A DNA stretch of 64,000 nucleotides, from positions 17,233,387 to 17,297,386 of the forward strand of contig OU612069.1 in NCBI GenBank assembly GCA_914767715.1. Direction: 5' to 3'. Position numbers and translations under genes: made by a program. This DNA is from Membranipora membranacea (lineage: Eukaryota; Bryozoa; Gymnolaemata; Cheilostomatida; Membraniporidae). This document shows, piece after piece, positions 48,801 through 62,190 of this stretch. Every line of letters begins with the position of its first letter. Positions within the stretch are counted from its first letter, which is position 1. A model generated the notes under the pieces. That model saw only the letters and a program-made list of their open reading frames with translations, was not told the DNA's origin and made no database searches.

Positions 48801-51476
48801 GAACCATCATATCAGCTAGTGCCAGGATAAGACCTGTGTGAACATACAATCTATTCCCAGGTGAATTACAATCAACCTTTAATTTTGTAGTTTCTGTTGT
48901 TTGCTTCTCTGCTGTTGAAATCCTGTCATCTTGAGAGTCATGGTACAGGTAAGCTGAAAGTCTGACAAAACAGGCAACAGCAAGCTGAAAGATCAATGAT
49001 TTATACAAATCCTCTGATATTTTCCCAGTGGAGTGCAGGCGTTCTGCAGTTGTCCATGCATCTTTTCCAAACACCTGATGGATCACTGCCAGATCATACA
49101 ACAGTATTGATGGAAATCTGTAGAGTTGCCTCTTCACGTCTACTGTATAGGCTTGATTCAGCAAGCGATCATCAGGGGTAAAGTCAAACTTCTTCATATC
49201 GTTTGCCAGCATGTCTATATTTGCATTTGCCCGTGCTTCACTGAGCTTGATAGACTGTATGAATTCCTTGAGGGTAGAAAGTAGGTTACTATTCCTATTA
49301 GAATATACCTCTGTCATATAGGAGAGCATCGCTGTAAGATCACCTTTCAGGGAGTCTTTTGTAGGGTTCTTCAGTACATGCTCATATGCAATGCCTAAAT
49401 CACTGGGAGTAGTTATGAAACTGCATTTATTACTGTTCTGTCCATTACCTGTTGGTATGTTGCCAGCCTCTGCAGACAAGCCGTCGATTTTGAATCCATT
49501 CTTTGATTCGTCGTCAAACCACCCATTCAGTTCTTCAATTGCCATATACTTAAGCTTAGTTTCCCCGAGATTACCTATTAGAAAATAGCTGGTCATTGCT
49601 AATTTCCTGAAATAGTCTTCAGTCTGCGGTGTTTTCTTCTCGATTAGAAATATGTATTCGAGATCAGAGTACGGGGTTGCCTCCCCTCGAGCTAGTGAGC
49701 CTATAGCTATAACTGAAAATCCACATGGTGGTTCCTGGACCAGAGTTTCCACACTTTTATCTATGATAGTGTGAACAAAGTCGATCATTCTCTCCGTGCA
49801 TAGTGTGGATACTGTTTGAGCAGAATCAACTAGCTGTCCCATCATATCTTCCGTTGGCATTGGTTCTTCTGAATTCACATCAAATCGCATGGATAGTTCC
49901 TCAGTTACTTGGTTTTGAATTCGAACCTCATCTCGTATCTTATGTAGATTGCTGAGAAGATCAGTAGTTATTTCATGCTGTTGATCATAGCTGATCACAG
50001 CTGATCCCTTCCAAAATGTCTGCTGAACCTGGAATACTCTTTCTTTCCAGCCGTCATATCTTGGTTTTCTCACTGACACAGAGTTGAAGAGTGTGTGCGC
50101 CTGTAAAATGAAAACATGATTGAGATAACTTTGCGTTTGGATTCTATTTTTCATAGTGTGGTGGATTTTTCACCGCAGCTGGACAGTCAAAATTTATTTC
50201 ACTTAAATTCATGTTGTAATCATGTTATTTGTCTTCCTGTTAGGAGGACTCATCATTTTAGTAAATTTTCTAATTTTAATTTTATCAAACCCACCCAGTA
50301 TTTTCAATTTCATAGCCATGGAATTTTCCTTAGCAGTAACATTTTTCACATGCCTCACAGGATCATTGTTAACCTAAATACTATGTTTTAACAATGATTT
50401 TAATAACTCAACACTAGTGGAATCAAATCAACTAGTATTTTGCAGCTGAAGCTGCCACACCTTATATTTTAAACAAATCAATAGAAAACAATACAGTGCC
50501 ATAGGGAGTTAAACCCACTGAAGTAAGTGTTCTGGAGTTCTGCCTGCTGGCTGACCTCCCTGCCTTGTCATAAATTTGCCTTGTACTCTGTTGCTTGGCT
50601 GTTGTTTGGCACACTTGTCTTGCCAGATAAATTAGGTTACTATCTTGTCCATATCCCCTTCAATTTATCTTGCCTGATAAAATAGCTTACTAGTTTGTCC
50701 ATATCCCCCTTCCCCAATTTGTCTTGCCTGGTAAATTAGGTCACAAGCTGTCCATACCCCCTCCCAGATCGCCAGATAAATAAAGTGTCTATATTTCTCC
50801 ATATCTCCCTCCTCCCAAATTCAGTCCCAAAGTCAGGTCAATAGTATCCCACTAAGATAGAGTCAGCGTATTTGTTACATTCCGACAAAGATAGTGTCGG
50901 CGATTCCCACTTGATCGGACATTGAATTTGAATATTGCTTCACAATCAGCAGCATCTTTATATCAATTATTTCTTCTTTAAAAACATTTTTTTGCCTAAA
51001 ATTATAAAAAATCACACTGCTCAGGACAAGCTGCTCAATCTATTATAATTTTCAAACTCAAAATCAGATCAGAATGGATGAAATTATTGACAGAAAACCT
51101 GGATTTTAGACAGTAAATCAACAATAGCATCATTGCTTCTACACCTTCCAATGTCGTTACGTCGCCCACAATTAAATGCCTCAATGCTAATGCTGCATAT
51201 TGTGTCCTGTCTAGGTTTTATTAAGTCTATGGTAAGAGCACTGATTAGTTTTATTACACCAACAGATTGCTGTCCTCATGCTTCGGATAATTTTTTTATT
51301 TTATTATAGCTTACCCTCAGACAATCTGTCCAGTCGTCAGTTTTCTGATATTTCTTGTAATAAAACTCTGCTAGTCGTACCAAGTGCTTCACTTGGACCT
51401 CCAGATTATATTTACCTCCTACACTACAGGAGTAATCCCTCTTGAACTCGTGCAAATAATCCTCGTTATAAATCAT
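45847..51476 (-). CDS. Nucleotidyltransferase (GlnD/DUF294-like) fused to kinesin-light-chain-type TPR array
   Basis: Two exons, 51476-51315 and 50100-45847, join in phase 0 at consensus sites (TTTCAG|ATG; AGG|GTAAGC; TTTACAG|GCG) to about 1471 aa. The open frame continues upstream of 50100, but that part is intron. The N-terminus (residues 1 to about 75) is helical (HLVRLAEFYYKKY...). At about 188-202, GSLARGEATPYSDLE is the nucleotidyltransferase motif hG[SG]...D-x-[DE]; both acidic residues are present. A divergent helical middle and two degenerate TPRs follow. From about residue 880 there are thirteen 44-aa units (HGENSDHSDIA.SLNNLG.TY...) and a final half unit. Similar proteins are abundant, unnamed, in cnidarians, sponges and lancelets. 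The nucleotide used and target are unknown. ATG 51476 directly follows an acceptor, so more 5' exons may exist. Confidence 0.85.
45850..47625 (-). repeat. 132-bp tandem array encoding the TPR units
   Basis: Period 132 bp (44 codons). Several units are almost identical in DNA (for example around 46900-47440), so the array has been expanded or homogenised recently. Because 132 is a multiple of 3 and the units lack stops on the other strand, a long antisense frame exists at 46530-47585; it is an artefact. Confidence 0.9.
50610..50820. repeat. Degenerate ~60-bp tandem repeat in the TPR gene's intron
   Basis: About four units containing TCTTGCCTGATAAATTAG and TTGTCCATATCCCC variants at roughly 60-65 bp spacing, between the two exons of the nucleotidyltransferase gene. 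Confidence 0.6.
50917..51232. mobile_element. Truncated second copy of the 38213-38634 foldback family
   Basis: Shares loop, right arm and tail with the first copy (CAATCAGCAGCATCTT, GACAAGCTGCT, GCTTCTACACCTTCCAATG, TGTGTCCTGTCTAGGTTT), but the outer left arm is missing, so it cannot fold fully. Intronic. Confidence 0.7.
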
Positions 51477-52971
51477 CTGAAAGACAAGATAAAAATGTCC
51501 CTGCAATATCAACGGTCAATAATTGCGAGGCCCCCTAAAATGTGTTCAAGACGGATATGATGGATTTTCTTATACATGTAAATTGTAACATTACCTTCCC
51601 TTCATCATAGAAGATCAGAAGTAGTCCAGAATACACCAACAGTTAGCTTTCAGTTTATTTTAATGGCTTTAAGGCAACAATTTGACAGTGTTTATATGTG
51701 TAGATAGTTTGTATAAATACTTTGTCATAGTTTCTACACCTCTCAGTTTGCCAGTTAGGGAGAAAATCAGTTTTTTAACTGGAAAAAATAGGAGGGGATA
51801 AATCATAATAATTGCCCATGGAATCCCAGTATTTTGCCTGAGAATACCAAATTATTCCCATTCATACATTTTCAGTTCAGTTTAAATTGGAGGAATTGGA
51901 GCAAGATTGTAAATCGTATTGCAGGGTGAAATGTTATGAGACAGGTTACAATTATGACTCAAAGTCAAATTAAGTCAGCAAATGTAGATGCAGAGAGATG
52001 TGAGTGCATCTTAGAAAGATTTTCAAAGGCTGCAGCCACCAAAGTCAATCCATTAGAGCGAAATGGTATTTGATATGACCTCTTAAACAACCATTGCTAC
52101 AAGAGTTTGTGGTCAACTGTTTTGTGAGAGGGCTGCATCGAGAGAAGCTGGCAAAGGAAGAAGCTGCTACTGGAATTTCAAGGGTAAAATTTTCAAACAT
52201 TTGTATTAACTTCTTGGTTATAATGAAACCAGCACATTTACCACATGCAGACTTATTTCATTCACTTTATAGCTGGTGTAACATATAAATCAGATGATTT
52301 CGTCAAGGACCATGGGATGCGAAATAAGTAGAGACAGCAAAGCTCAGACATTTCTATAATAGAATCGCTAATGTCGTTTTCCCCTGTTTTCGTAAGTTAA
52401 CCATGTTGACGTCCCTTGTTTATGGTACTGAATTAACTGTTGTTTCCTATGACAAGAACATGCTTTTTCGAAGTGACATTTTGATATCATAGAAAATAAC
52501 AAATGTACAGTTGACGTGTTTTGGCCTGTGGTGGCTACTATAAAAGCGCTGGGAGCCCAATGCATGACAAGCTGTTTGGAACCAAAACTTAAAAGCCAAC
52601 ATATGTATTGGGTAAAAGACTGCTGCATTTTCGTATCACAGTTGGCTGTATTTTATACACCATCGTTATACCAGGTTGGTTGAAATGAAATTTAGTGATT
52701 AAGTAAAACACATAGTTGGAATTCTTCTCCCCTGACCTCGTAAATAGAACCTTGATGATGCAAGAAAATATCGTACACTGGCAAAATAACCCAGTACATG
52801 GCCATTAAAATCTATTGGTAATCTTATTTGTACTGGTATTGACCTTATGATTTTGTTCTGTCTTATGATCTGAGTCTATGAACTAGGCCACATGACTGCT
52901 TCTCAAGACCCAAAGTTACTCTCCCGATACCGCTTCGTAACATCTAAAAGGCCTTGCAGTTCCCCGAGACT

Positions 52972-53219
52972 GCATGCAGGCTCTCGGCCTATTGGCTAAG
53001 ATCAAAGTGTCATGGCCAAAGGCTGATTAGTGCCTGTTACAGTTTCTGGCAGCTTGCTGCAAACTCACAATAAGGAGGTCCACCATGGCCTCACCTCTAG
53101 GATGCATTCTAGTTTACTAGGGTGTATCACACTCTCAGTACGAGGACTGCGGGCAACTTGCGTCCCTTTTTAGGGGCAGCCCACCCTCTGTTTTGTCATT
53201 AACAGGGCATGCAGGCTCT
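52972..53219 (+). mobile_element. U2-snRNA-headed retroposon-like sequence with 13-bp direct repeats
   Basis: TCTCGGCCTATTGGCTAAGA then TCAAAGTGT (about 52982-53010) matches the conserved 5' end of U2 snRNA with one substitution and one insertion. The branch-site-pairing GTAGTA that should follow is replaced by unrelated sequence, so it is not a working U2 gene. The unit is bracketed by GCATGCAGGCTCT at 52972-52984 and 53207-53219, a plausible target duplication. The remaining ~195 bp is unrecognised. Confidence 0.55.
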
Positions 53220-54959
53220 GCACGATATCGTACTTACACAGCTGCTGTGATTTGTGTTATCTAGCCTACCCCCCCACCGGACTCCAAGGACTTGACATTA
53301 TGTCTTTTAATGAGAAATAACACATTGTGAAGGGTACAATTCTTTTGTGAAGGTGGCCATCGAATAGTGTGGGCAACTGGGGTGTAGGGAAGGCAACTGG
53401 AAATTTCACAGACATGAATATAATATATATAGCTGAGGTTCTAGTGTTGATAATTTTGTAGGTTTGTGATGGTAGCAACTCTGCTCCAGCAACCGTTTCC
53501 TGTGATTGAGATTCATTGGCCAACAATGGATGTATTATTTTAGATATTACACCTGGATATCTATTTTTCGGTTGAGGTTGAGGGTGGGATATCTACGCAC
53601 AAGTGTTAGAAGTGGAAAATATGATGTAGAGGGATGACGACCAGGCAGAGTCCCAGCCGCCAGAGCTCTGTGGTGATTACAATTGAAAATGTATCAAGTT
53701 GAGCCATATCTTGGAAAACTGATATTGTTACTATCAGCTGGCTGTAAGGAAGGAAGGCAGGGGACATCATCCCCTTGTATCTCTCTAAATTCTAACACTA
53801 TCTACGCATATAGATGTCAATGAGACCTACACGCTATCATTCATTGGATTTCCAGTTTAACAGGTTTAATAGCCTATTACACTGGTGTAAATATTTACAG
53901 AATAAGTCAGAGCGGCTAAAATTCTGAGACCGCGAGAACTATCAGAGCCCTGCGCATATTATTCAAAAGACGCTACAAAGGAGGAAAACAATTTTTATAA
54001 TAGGATAGAGGGTGACTGAATGTGATTAGAATACTTTGAAATCCAAACAAGAGGTGTTATGACTTGTGCTATTCAGGCCTACCATAAAGAGTGAAATCTT
54101 TCTCTTTTTTTTCCTTCTTGATGATATTCTAAGTTTTCTCAGGGTAGATAAAGTTACGGTATGGTACTCCCATTCGACTCATTCTGATTCCCCTCTTCTG
54201 TTCAGACATTAGCCAATGTCATTGAATACATTATATCCACTGATTCTTAGTTGAGCTACAAAATCTTCTCTGGACATTGTTGTACACGGTTGTCAGAAGC
54301 AGTCAGCCCCAACTAATTTATATTGTGTGGAGCAAGCCGATAGAAGTTGGTTGGATGCATGCCAAAGTTGTTTTTGAAGAAAACAAATGATCTAGTATGT
54401 AGGAATATATACAGTATCTATACAGTATATATATAATATCAAGGCTCGAATGGTGAGGTTTCAAACAGACATTACACAACAGGCGATACTAAGGCAAAAC
54501 AATTGAATTATTTAACAATAATAATCTCCTCAATATTTTTTCAATTTTAAAATTTAATTTCTCTTGAACTGACAAACTTAGAGGTGTAGAGCCAAGACAT
54601 AGTATTGACACAACCTACCTACACATATAAATGCTGCCAAATTGCTGCCCACTTCCGTTATAATGAACTGAACCATCTGGACTATAACCCTGAAAAACTT
54701 TCTAACTGGCAGATTCAGAGGTGTCTAAGTCTAAGTCGTCATTGCGGAGAGGACTACCCCTCTAGAGTACAGGTACAGGGACCCATGGTACTCAAGTCGC
54801 AGCCGGAATTCCGGATACATTTTTTATCGAAGAGGCAGAGGGGGATCTTTTAACTGCATGTGGGGTGTGCAAACACACAGGGGACCTCCGGTATTTTTAG
54901 TCCTGTTCCGCAAGGACCTGGCTAGGATAAATGGCGCGCCAGTACCAAATCAGAAATGA

Positions 54960-55040
54960 ATGCCGGCTCCGGGAATTGAACCTGGACATCACAGATCATA
55001 AGTCCTCACCCTTAACCATCAGACCACTCCTGACTCAGAG
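54960..55040 (-). repeat. tRNA-like SINE head
   Basis: The minus strand reads GTGGTCTGATGGTTAAGG (A-box region) and then AGGTTCAATTCCC (B box) about 35 bp later, followed by GGAGCCGGC. The ends do not form an acceptor stem and there is no clean anticodon arm, so a tRNA-derived SINE is more likely than a tRNA gene. Confidence 0.5.
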
Positions 55041-57270
55041 ATGAAGAAACCAGATATTTGAAATCAGCATAAAATTCTGATCTAGAAAAATTTAATTCTA
55101 TATTGCCCCAATTCCGTTAAAATAAACACATTTAATTTAGCACTTATAGCTAGGTGTCGTCTGGACTAATGTTTTGTTTTTAATGACGATATGAGACGGA
55201 TTAAAGTCTCCTCTAGCCTTGTTTTGCCATCAGGGCGTGAAAACCTTAGCAAAATAAATGTTCAAAAGTCTGCTACAAACAGTCCACTATACGCGGATCT
55301 CATCAGTTTTACACTCAAATTTCAGACTCAACGTTTTGCATATTGAAGGACAGATTCATGTTGTATCTAAGTTGTTCTAACCGAATCTTTGAGATATAGG
55401 GTGGACGGGGGAGTAGAAACAAAATGTTGCTCTTTCTGCCAACATATAGAAAAAAATGCAGCAATAGCAAAACCGTCATGAATTGGGTAGAGGGCAATGA
55501 TCAAGGAAAATGTAATCACTTAATAAATTCAGCTGGATTAGTGGTTTAATACGCAGCATGGATGTTTTTGGGGATATTAAATCAGTATACAAACTTGTCT
55601 TTGTCTATAGTTGTGTCAGTAATTTGATCTATCTATAATTCTGCTCTGACTGACGTCCCAGTAACGACCTTTAAAAACTCAGGCAAGCTATTTGTCAATT
55701 GTTTACAAGTGGTTGGCTGTAGCATTACTAAACTTTTGGACAAATTGAATATGAGAAATTGTTTCCAGCAATCATACATAAATTCCCATAAGCTTTTTCA
55801 GGGCCTGATATGTTCCCTTAATCCATGAATATATATCAGTGCATTTAGCTGTAGTTGTTTCCTGCTCTCATCTGGTAGAAGGTTAATGTGTTGGTACGAT
55901 CACATTTTATTCATTTTGTCAATCTAGAAGCTTCCTTGTTGTGCAATATTTTCAGATATTTATTAGGACCCTTTTTGCGTACAGGTCATGCTTTACATTG
56001 CGCTCACAATAAGCTGTTATTCGATGCTATGAATGCAAAAAATCTGCGGTGTTGGAGCATGCTAGGTTTGCTTGTTATGCTGGTATGAGGACCTTAATTC
56101 TTAGTCAGTAGGTACATATTGAAGACAGTTTCATTTTAGTTTAGCATACACATTATTTACTGCTCCATCGAAACAATCTTTACTCATGTTGCTTGATTTG
56201 GATAATAAATAGGTCACAGCTGTCAAATGAATGAAATAAAATTAGAATGATGAAGGATGAAAAGCAACTGTGGTAACAACATTTCTTGGCTTATAGTTAT
56301 CTGTTGGTTGTTAATGTATCTTTCATGTTAGAGAGGTTGGAAATAATATGGCCTCGAATGTGAAATATGACAACTTCTGGGTGTCGGGAAAACATCACGT
56401 TTCACTTGCAACTTGGTATGACAATGGTACATTATAACTCATTGTAAAAGATTGTCTTTGCTATTGTCTTGAGCTCGTAATTCTGAATCGCGATAGTGAG
56501 AAAAGTGACCACAGAGGTGAATTGTAAACAAACAAAAAATTCCACCTAGCCTGGGATGGCGGTTAAAATATACCCATCCTATCTTATATCTTTTATCTAT
56601 ATCATGCTGTGTTGTAACAATATAATAATTAGTGGAAGAGTGCTTGTGACTTGAATCGTTTGGTTACGAATGTGGAGACAAGCTTATCAAGCTTGTCCAG
56701 ACAGGCTAAGCTGAAATGTGAGTGTGGCTGTATTCATAAATCAAGAAAATCAATTCATTCATATGACAAAGATATGCCTCGCACGCCCTGTTTTCTTACC
56801 TGCATAAATGCTATGCACAAATGATGCACTGCAGGCTAAACTGACTATTGCAGTTTTTCTATCAATTGTCTTGTTACCAATCAGTCACATCACATACTGA
56901 TACCTACAGCATCATTCTGCGCATGCTCAGCTCTGGGCATGAGCTGATCTCTGCAAAATTGAGTCTCGGAATTCCGAAGCCATCTGATTGGCTACCTGCT
57001 CTGGTGGCACACTGCCATATGGGTGCGGAATTGTTAGAAAGAGTTATCTTCTATTGTCACTATTAGCTAAATTTGATTTGCAGTTTATACAGGGGGTATC
57101 CCATTTCCTCTTTCCAAAGTTGCAATCAGAACCCAAACTAAACTCATTGTTCTTGCACATGCGCAAATTCAAGTCACGCATGATGCATACTTAGCCTTAC
57201 GACACCTACTTTGTGGTAATGATAGCCTAGTTTATCAGTGATCTACATGCCCAGTCAGATCACGAGAGTC

Positions 57271-57785
57271 AGTATGCTACAGCGTTGCTTTTTTTGGCAT
57301 ACACTTCTTAATTGGTTGTCAACAATCACAGATAAAAGGAAAGACCATAGAACGCCTATAACTAGTAAATTCTTCCTATCTTTGGAGACATTTGATTCAA
57401 TTTTTCGTTTCACTTACCTTGCATTTGATACAACCTTGGCAGGATTTTCCTCTTGATACTTTGGTACAGCGATTTGATTGTGTTCTATATAAGAAAGTCC
57501 ATGCCAAATATGAGTCCTGCTCTGTAAGCCGTCTAGCAAATGGATAGTCTTTGGCTTCTAGTTTGACTATTACTGTTAGAAGTTACTGGCACCTCTATGT
57601 ATTCAGCAAAGTGACTGTAACAGGGAATTGTATTTATTCCCTAACTTAACTTGTTAGCTTCCCTGACTGTCATCCCCTATCAATTTTATATCGTAGGTAG
57701 TACAATTATTTGCCGCACTCTACTGATGCAACCAGTATCAATGTGTGTTTAATGAACCGTTACAATAACACAGCGCTACAGTAGT
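57271..57785. repeat. X repeat, isolated copy
   Basis: About 515 bp homologous to 60270-60769 and 61190-61705 (blocks such as GGCATACACTTCTT, ACAGATAAAAGGAAAGACC, CCATGCCAAATATGAGTCC). The frame differs between copies, so the apparent peptide is not conserved and the repeat is probably non-coding. A fragment of its first ~30 bp also occurs at about 56878. Confidence 0.75.
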
Positions 57786-59524
57786 TATAGCAAAGATTAT
57801 AAATACTAAGATATGACACTCCTATCAAACTGCGGTCTTCAGTTGAATAGGCAAGCGGCCGCATGAAAACGAGTGTTATGCTTCAATTATGAGCTTTATG
57901 ATTAGTGGCTTTCAATAGAATTTCAATAGGAAATTCAAAATTTACACAGGTAGCCTGTTTGTTTTTCATGAAAATTATGTATTTCCAAATTTCACTGAAA
58001 CTTCCAATAAAAATATTTTAGATGTAGACATTTCAGGCATCTCAATGATGTAAAAATAAAAATCATGTGATGATTACAAACAAGTGATTTTTAGTTTTGA
58101 GGATTTTTTTTAGCAATCTTTACAAACTTTAAGATGTTTTGACACACAAGACTTACTCAGATAAACAGTTCTCTTTACATCAAAAACTAGTATTTGCATG
58201 TCTTAAAGTAGATCCATGTAAATAAATGTGTTATCTAGTTATTTCAGTCTTCAGGGTGATAAAAAATCCAAATGAATTTGACGGCCTCCTAGAGAGTGGT
58301 ATTGAAATGTGTTAGCAGTGGGTGACTTGGAGAAGCCTTCTGTTTTGTGGCTTCAGATCTTGTCCATTTGTGCACCACAGTTACTCAGCACATCTAAACA
58401 TGGACTATCAATATTACTGAATAAGTGCAGTCTATGTCAATGCACAGACCAGTTTCTTTGAAAATGAATTCAAATTTTTGAGTAGCGAGTTAGTATGGAT
58501 CTTACTCGAGAGGATATCGTAGGATCTTATTGCAAGATTTGGTAAAAAACTATAAAGTACACTGTAGGATCAACTAAGTGACATTGGCCTTATCATAGCG
58601 TTTGAGGGGAAACATGACTAACGATAGTTTGACTACCAAGGGAAGGTGATATAAATGCAACTGTGGTGATCTTACCACTTACTATTTTGCCAGCGACTAA
58701 ACGCCTGGTAGGTTAACTATATGATAGCTGAGATTATGGGTGGCGTTTCACTGATGTAGTTGAGTACTAGAGTATGGACCTGAGTTTTCATGTTATAACG
58801 CTAAGCTCAATCTAAAATAAAGGCCCCATCATTCATGCAGATGGTTGGGTAATTTTTGCTTAGCATATGTATAGAAGAGACATGTCCATATGGTGCTATG
58901 AACTGGACACTTTTTGGGCCGTCTCTATAGCCACATTTACCTCTTAAATTGGAGCAAATGTTCTCAAGTAAATATCTTGATCGAGGTGATTGGTAATAAT
59001 GATTATTTTCATGGTTCACAAAAAGATTATGTTGGAGGGGGAGGGAGAAAAGAAGGCTGTTTTTGGGCTGTTTTTATCTAGTTTTCAGCTTGTGAATGAC
59101 AAATTTCATAAATCTGACACCTTCCTTTGGTCAGCTTAGAATGACTGTTGGTCATAGGAAACTCTGTTTGATGTAAGGGCTATCTAGTATTGTGTGTACC
59201 TTGTCTTACTCATCTCACAAAGGAATGTTAGCCACTAAATCAAATATATCTGCAAAATCCATTGACTGACTACATGAATAAATGCCTAGACTGTGGCCCA
59301 TATGTTCTGGTAACACATGTAAAAAAAATCAAGAGAATTGCAATGAAACATTCTCAGGCAAATCCGAAATAAGTAAGGCTATATCTGCAGAAAGAAATCA
59401 TTTCTACATTATAATCTTATATAAACAGAGCAAGCGAGCACAGCATCCTAAAATGACAAACACTCGTTTTCACGCTTGAATTGCTGTGGACAGGGAACAG
59501 CGGGAGTGTCATGTCATAGTCATT

Positions 59525-62190
59525 GGTTATAGTGACTGGCTAGCAGTGTATACAGTAGGCATAACCATGATTAAAACCAGTTATTGCCTATCGATGGTCT
59601 CAACATCAATTATAAACATCAATCAAATTTGACAGGTTGTACATATTTCATCAGCCGATGAAGCAAGCTGAATAGCAGGAATGTTCTTGTAAATATATTT
59701 TGACTACAGACTGAGAAAAGTCGCGGATGAATGTTAAGTTTATAACATTCCATTGCAACAAGCCAGTGAGTTGGCCACCATGAACAAGATAGGAACAGCA
59801 GTGTGCAATATACTACGGCCTAAATAAATACACGTATACCACTGTACGACATGTCAATAGTGTCAAAATACCAACAGATAGCCCTGTTTGAGTAGGGGTT
59901 GGCTCAGTTGGTAATAGCCAACTAACTTAGCAAGAATGCGTTCGCCCTTGGTACAAATATACTGCAGTACAATGACACATTAAGCTTGGTCGGATATATT
60001 CTCCAACCTACCTACCTACTCAGCGCCGTAGATTAGAAAAAAATTGTAGGGAATGCAAAAGTCCGAGGCGAGAACAAAACATCACCAGGAGGGGTGCTGT
60101 TAACTTCTCCCCAGAAAATTAGTATATCGAAATCCCAGAGGAGCCGATTCTGACATTGATTATTCAATTATAGTGGTTTTAGGCCACTGTATTTAGCTTT
60201 CTAGGGGAGGCAGTGCCTCCCTGCCTCCCTTTGAACTACGGGCCTGTTGCCGATCAGTCACATGACATACTGATACCTACTGCGTTGCTTTTCTTGGCAT
60301 ACACTTCTTGATTGGCTGTGAACGTTCACAGATAAAAGGAAAGACCCTAGAACGCCTACAACTGGCAAATTCTACCTATCTTTGGAGACACTTGATTCAA
60401 TTTTTCATTTTACTTACCTTGCATTTGATGCACCCTTGGCAGGATTGTCCTCTTGATACTTTGGTACATCGATTTGATTGTGTTCTATATAAGAAAGTCC
60501 ATGCCAAATATGAGTCCTGCTCTGTAATCGGTCTAGCAAATGGATAGTCTTTGGCTTCTAGTTGGACTATAACCGTTAGAAGTTACTGGCATCTCTATGT
60601 ATTCAGCAAAGTGACTGTAACAGGGAATTGTATTTATTGTATTTATTCCTTGACGGTCATCCCCTATCAATTTTATATCGTAGGTAGTACAATTATTAGC
60701 CGCACTCTACTGATGCAACCAGTATCAATGTGTGTTTAATGAACTGTTACAATAACACACCGCTACAGTCATAGTGACTGGCTAGCAGTGTATACAGTAG
60801 CCATAACCATGATTAAAACCAGTCTTTGCCTATCGATGGTCTCAACATCAATTATAAACATCAATCAAATTCGACAGGTTGTACCTATTTCATCAGCCGA
60901 TGAACCAAGCGGAAATGCTCCAACCTACCTACCGACTCAGCACCGTAGTTAAGAAAAAATTGTAGAGAATGCAAAAGTCCGTGGCGAGAACAAAACATTA
61001 CCAGGAGGGGTGCTGTAAACTTCTCCCCAGAAAATCAGTAAATCGAAATCCCAGAGGAGCCGATTCTGACATTGATTATTCAATTATAGTCGTTTTAGGC
61101 CGCTGTATTTAGCTTTCTAGGGGAGGCAGTGCAGTAAACTACGGGCCTGTTGATACCGATCAGTCACATGACATACTGATACCTACAGCGTTGCTTTTCT
61201 TGGCATACACTTCTTAATTGGTTGTGAGCGTTCACAGATAAAAGGAAAGACCCTAGAACGCCTATAACTAGTAAATTCTACCTATCTTTGGAGACATTTG
61301 ATTCAATTTTTCATTTTACTTACCTTGCATTTGATACAACCTTGGCAGGATTGTCCTCTTGATACTTTGGTACAGCGATTTGATTGTGTTCTATACAAGA
61401 AAGTACATGCCAAATATGAGTCCTGCTTTGTAATCCGCCTAGCAAATGAATAGTTTTTGGCTTCCAGTTAGACTATTGCTGTTGGAAGTTACTGGCACCT
61501 CTACAGTATTCAGCAAAGTGATTGTAACAGGGAATTGTATTTATTCCCTATGTAAGCTTGTTATCTTCCTTGTGCATCAGCTGACCTAAATACTGCATCA
61601 AGACTGTCTTCCCCTATCAATTTTACATCGTAGCTAGCCCAACTCTACTGATGCAACCGGTATAGATGTGTGTTTAATGAACTGTTACAATAACACACCA
61701 ATACAGTCATAGTGAGTGGCTAGCAGTAATTACTGCAGGCATGACCATATTATAACCTGTCATCGCCATATCAATGGTGTCAACATCAATCACATCAATA
61801 ACATTTGACAGGCTCTATACTATCCATATCATTGGACAACCAAGCAAGCGGAATAGCAGGAATGTTCTTGTATATATATTATGACTACAGACTGAGAAAA
61901 GTCCGGATAAATGTCAAGTTTTTGACATTCCATTGCAACAAGCCAGTGAGTTGGCCACCATGAACCAGATAGGAACACCAGTGTGCAATATACTACGGCC
62001 TAAATAATTACAAGTATACCATTGTACGACATGTCAATAGTATCAAAATACCAACAGATAGCCCAGTTTGAGTAGGGGTTGGCTCAGTTGGTAATAGCCG
62101 TAACTACCTTAGCGAGAATGCGTTCTTCCTTGGTACAAATATACTGCAGTACAATGACACATGAAGCTTGGTCGGATTTATGCTCCAACC
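59525..62190. repeat. Alternating Y-X-Y-X-Y repeat block, ~0.9-kb period
   Basis: Y units are at 59525-60247, 60770-61160 (internally deleted) and 61706-62190; X units at 60248-60769 and 61161-61705. Y carries AGTGACTGGCTAGCAGTGTA at its start and, in the full copies, a tRNA-A-box-like GGTTGGCTCAGTTGGTAATA (59897, 62077). X begins with CCGATCAGTCACATGACATA. The X-to-X distance is 913 bp. This looks like a composite transposable element amplified in tandem. Confidence 0.75.

Noticed and set aside
50101-50154. In-frame ATG upstream of the large TPR exon
   Set aside because: A polypyrimidine-rich acceptor (TTTTACAG) lies at 50101 and the upstream exon at 51476-51315 joins in phase, so these 18 codons are intronic.
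52094-52288. Open frame resembling a retroelement or host exon (FVRGLHREKLAKEE)
   Set aside because: Poor acceptor, no conserved neighbours and no recognisable domain; could not be supported.
52980-53010. Functional U2 snRNA gene
   Set aside because: Similarity ends before the branch-site recognition element and Sm site.
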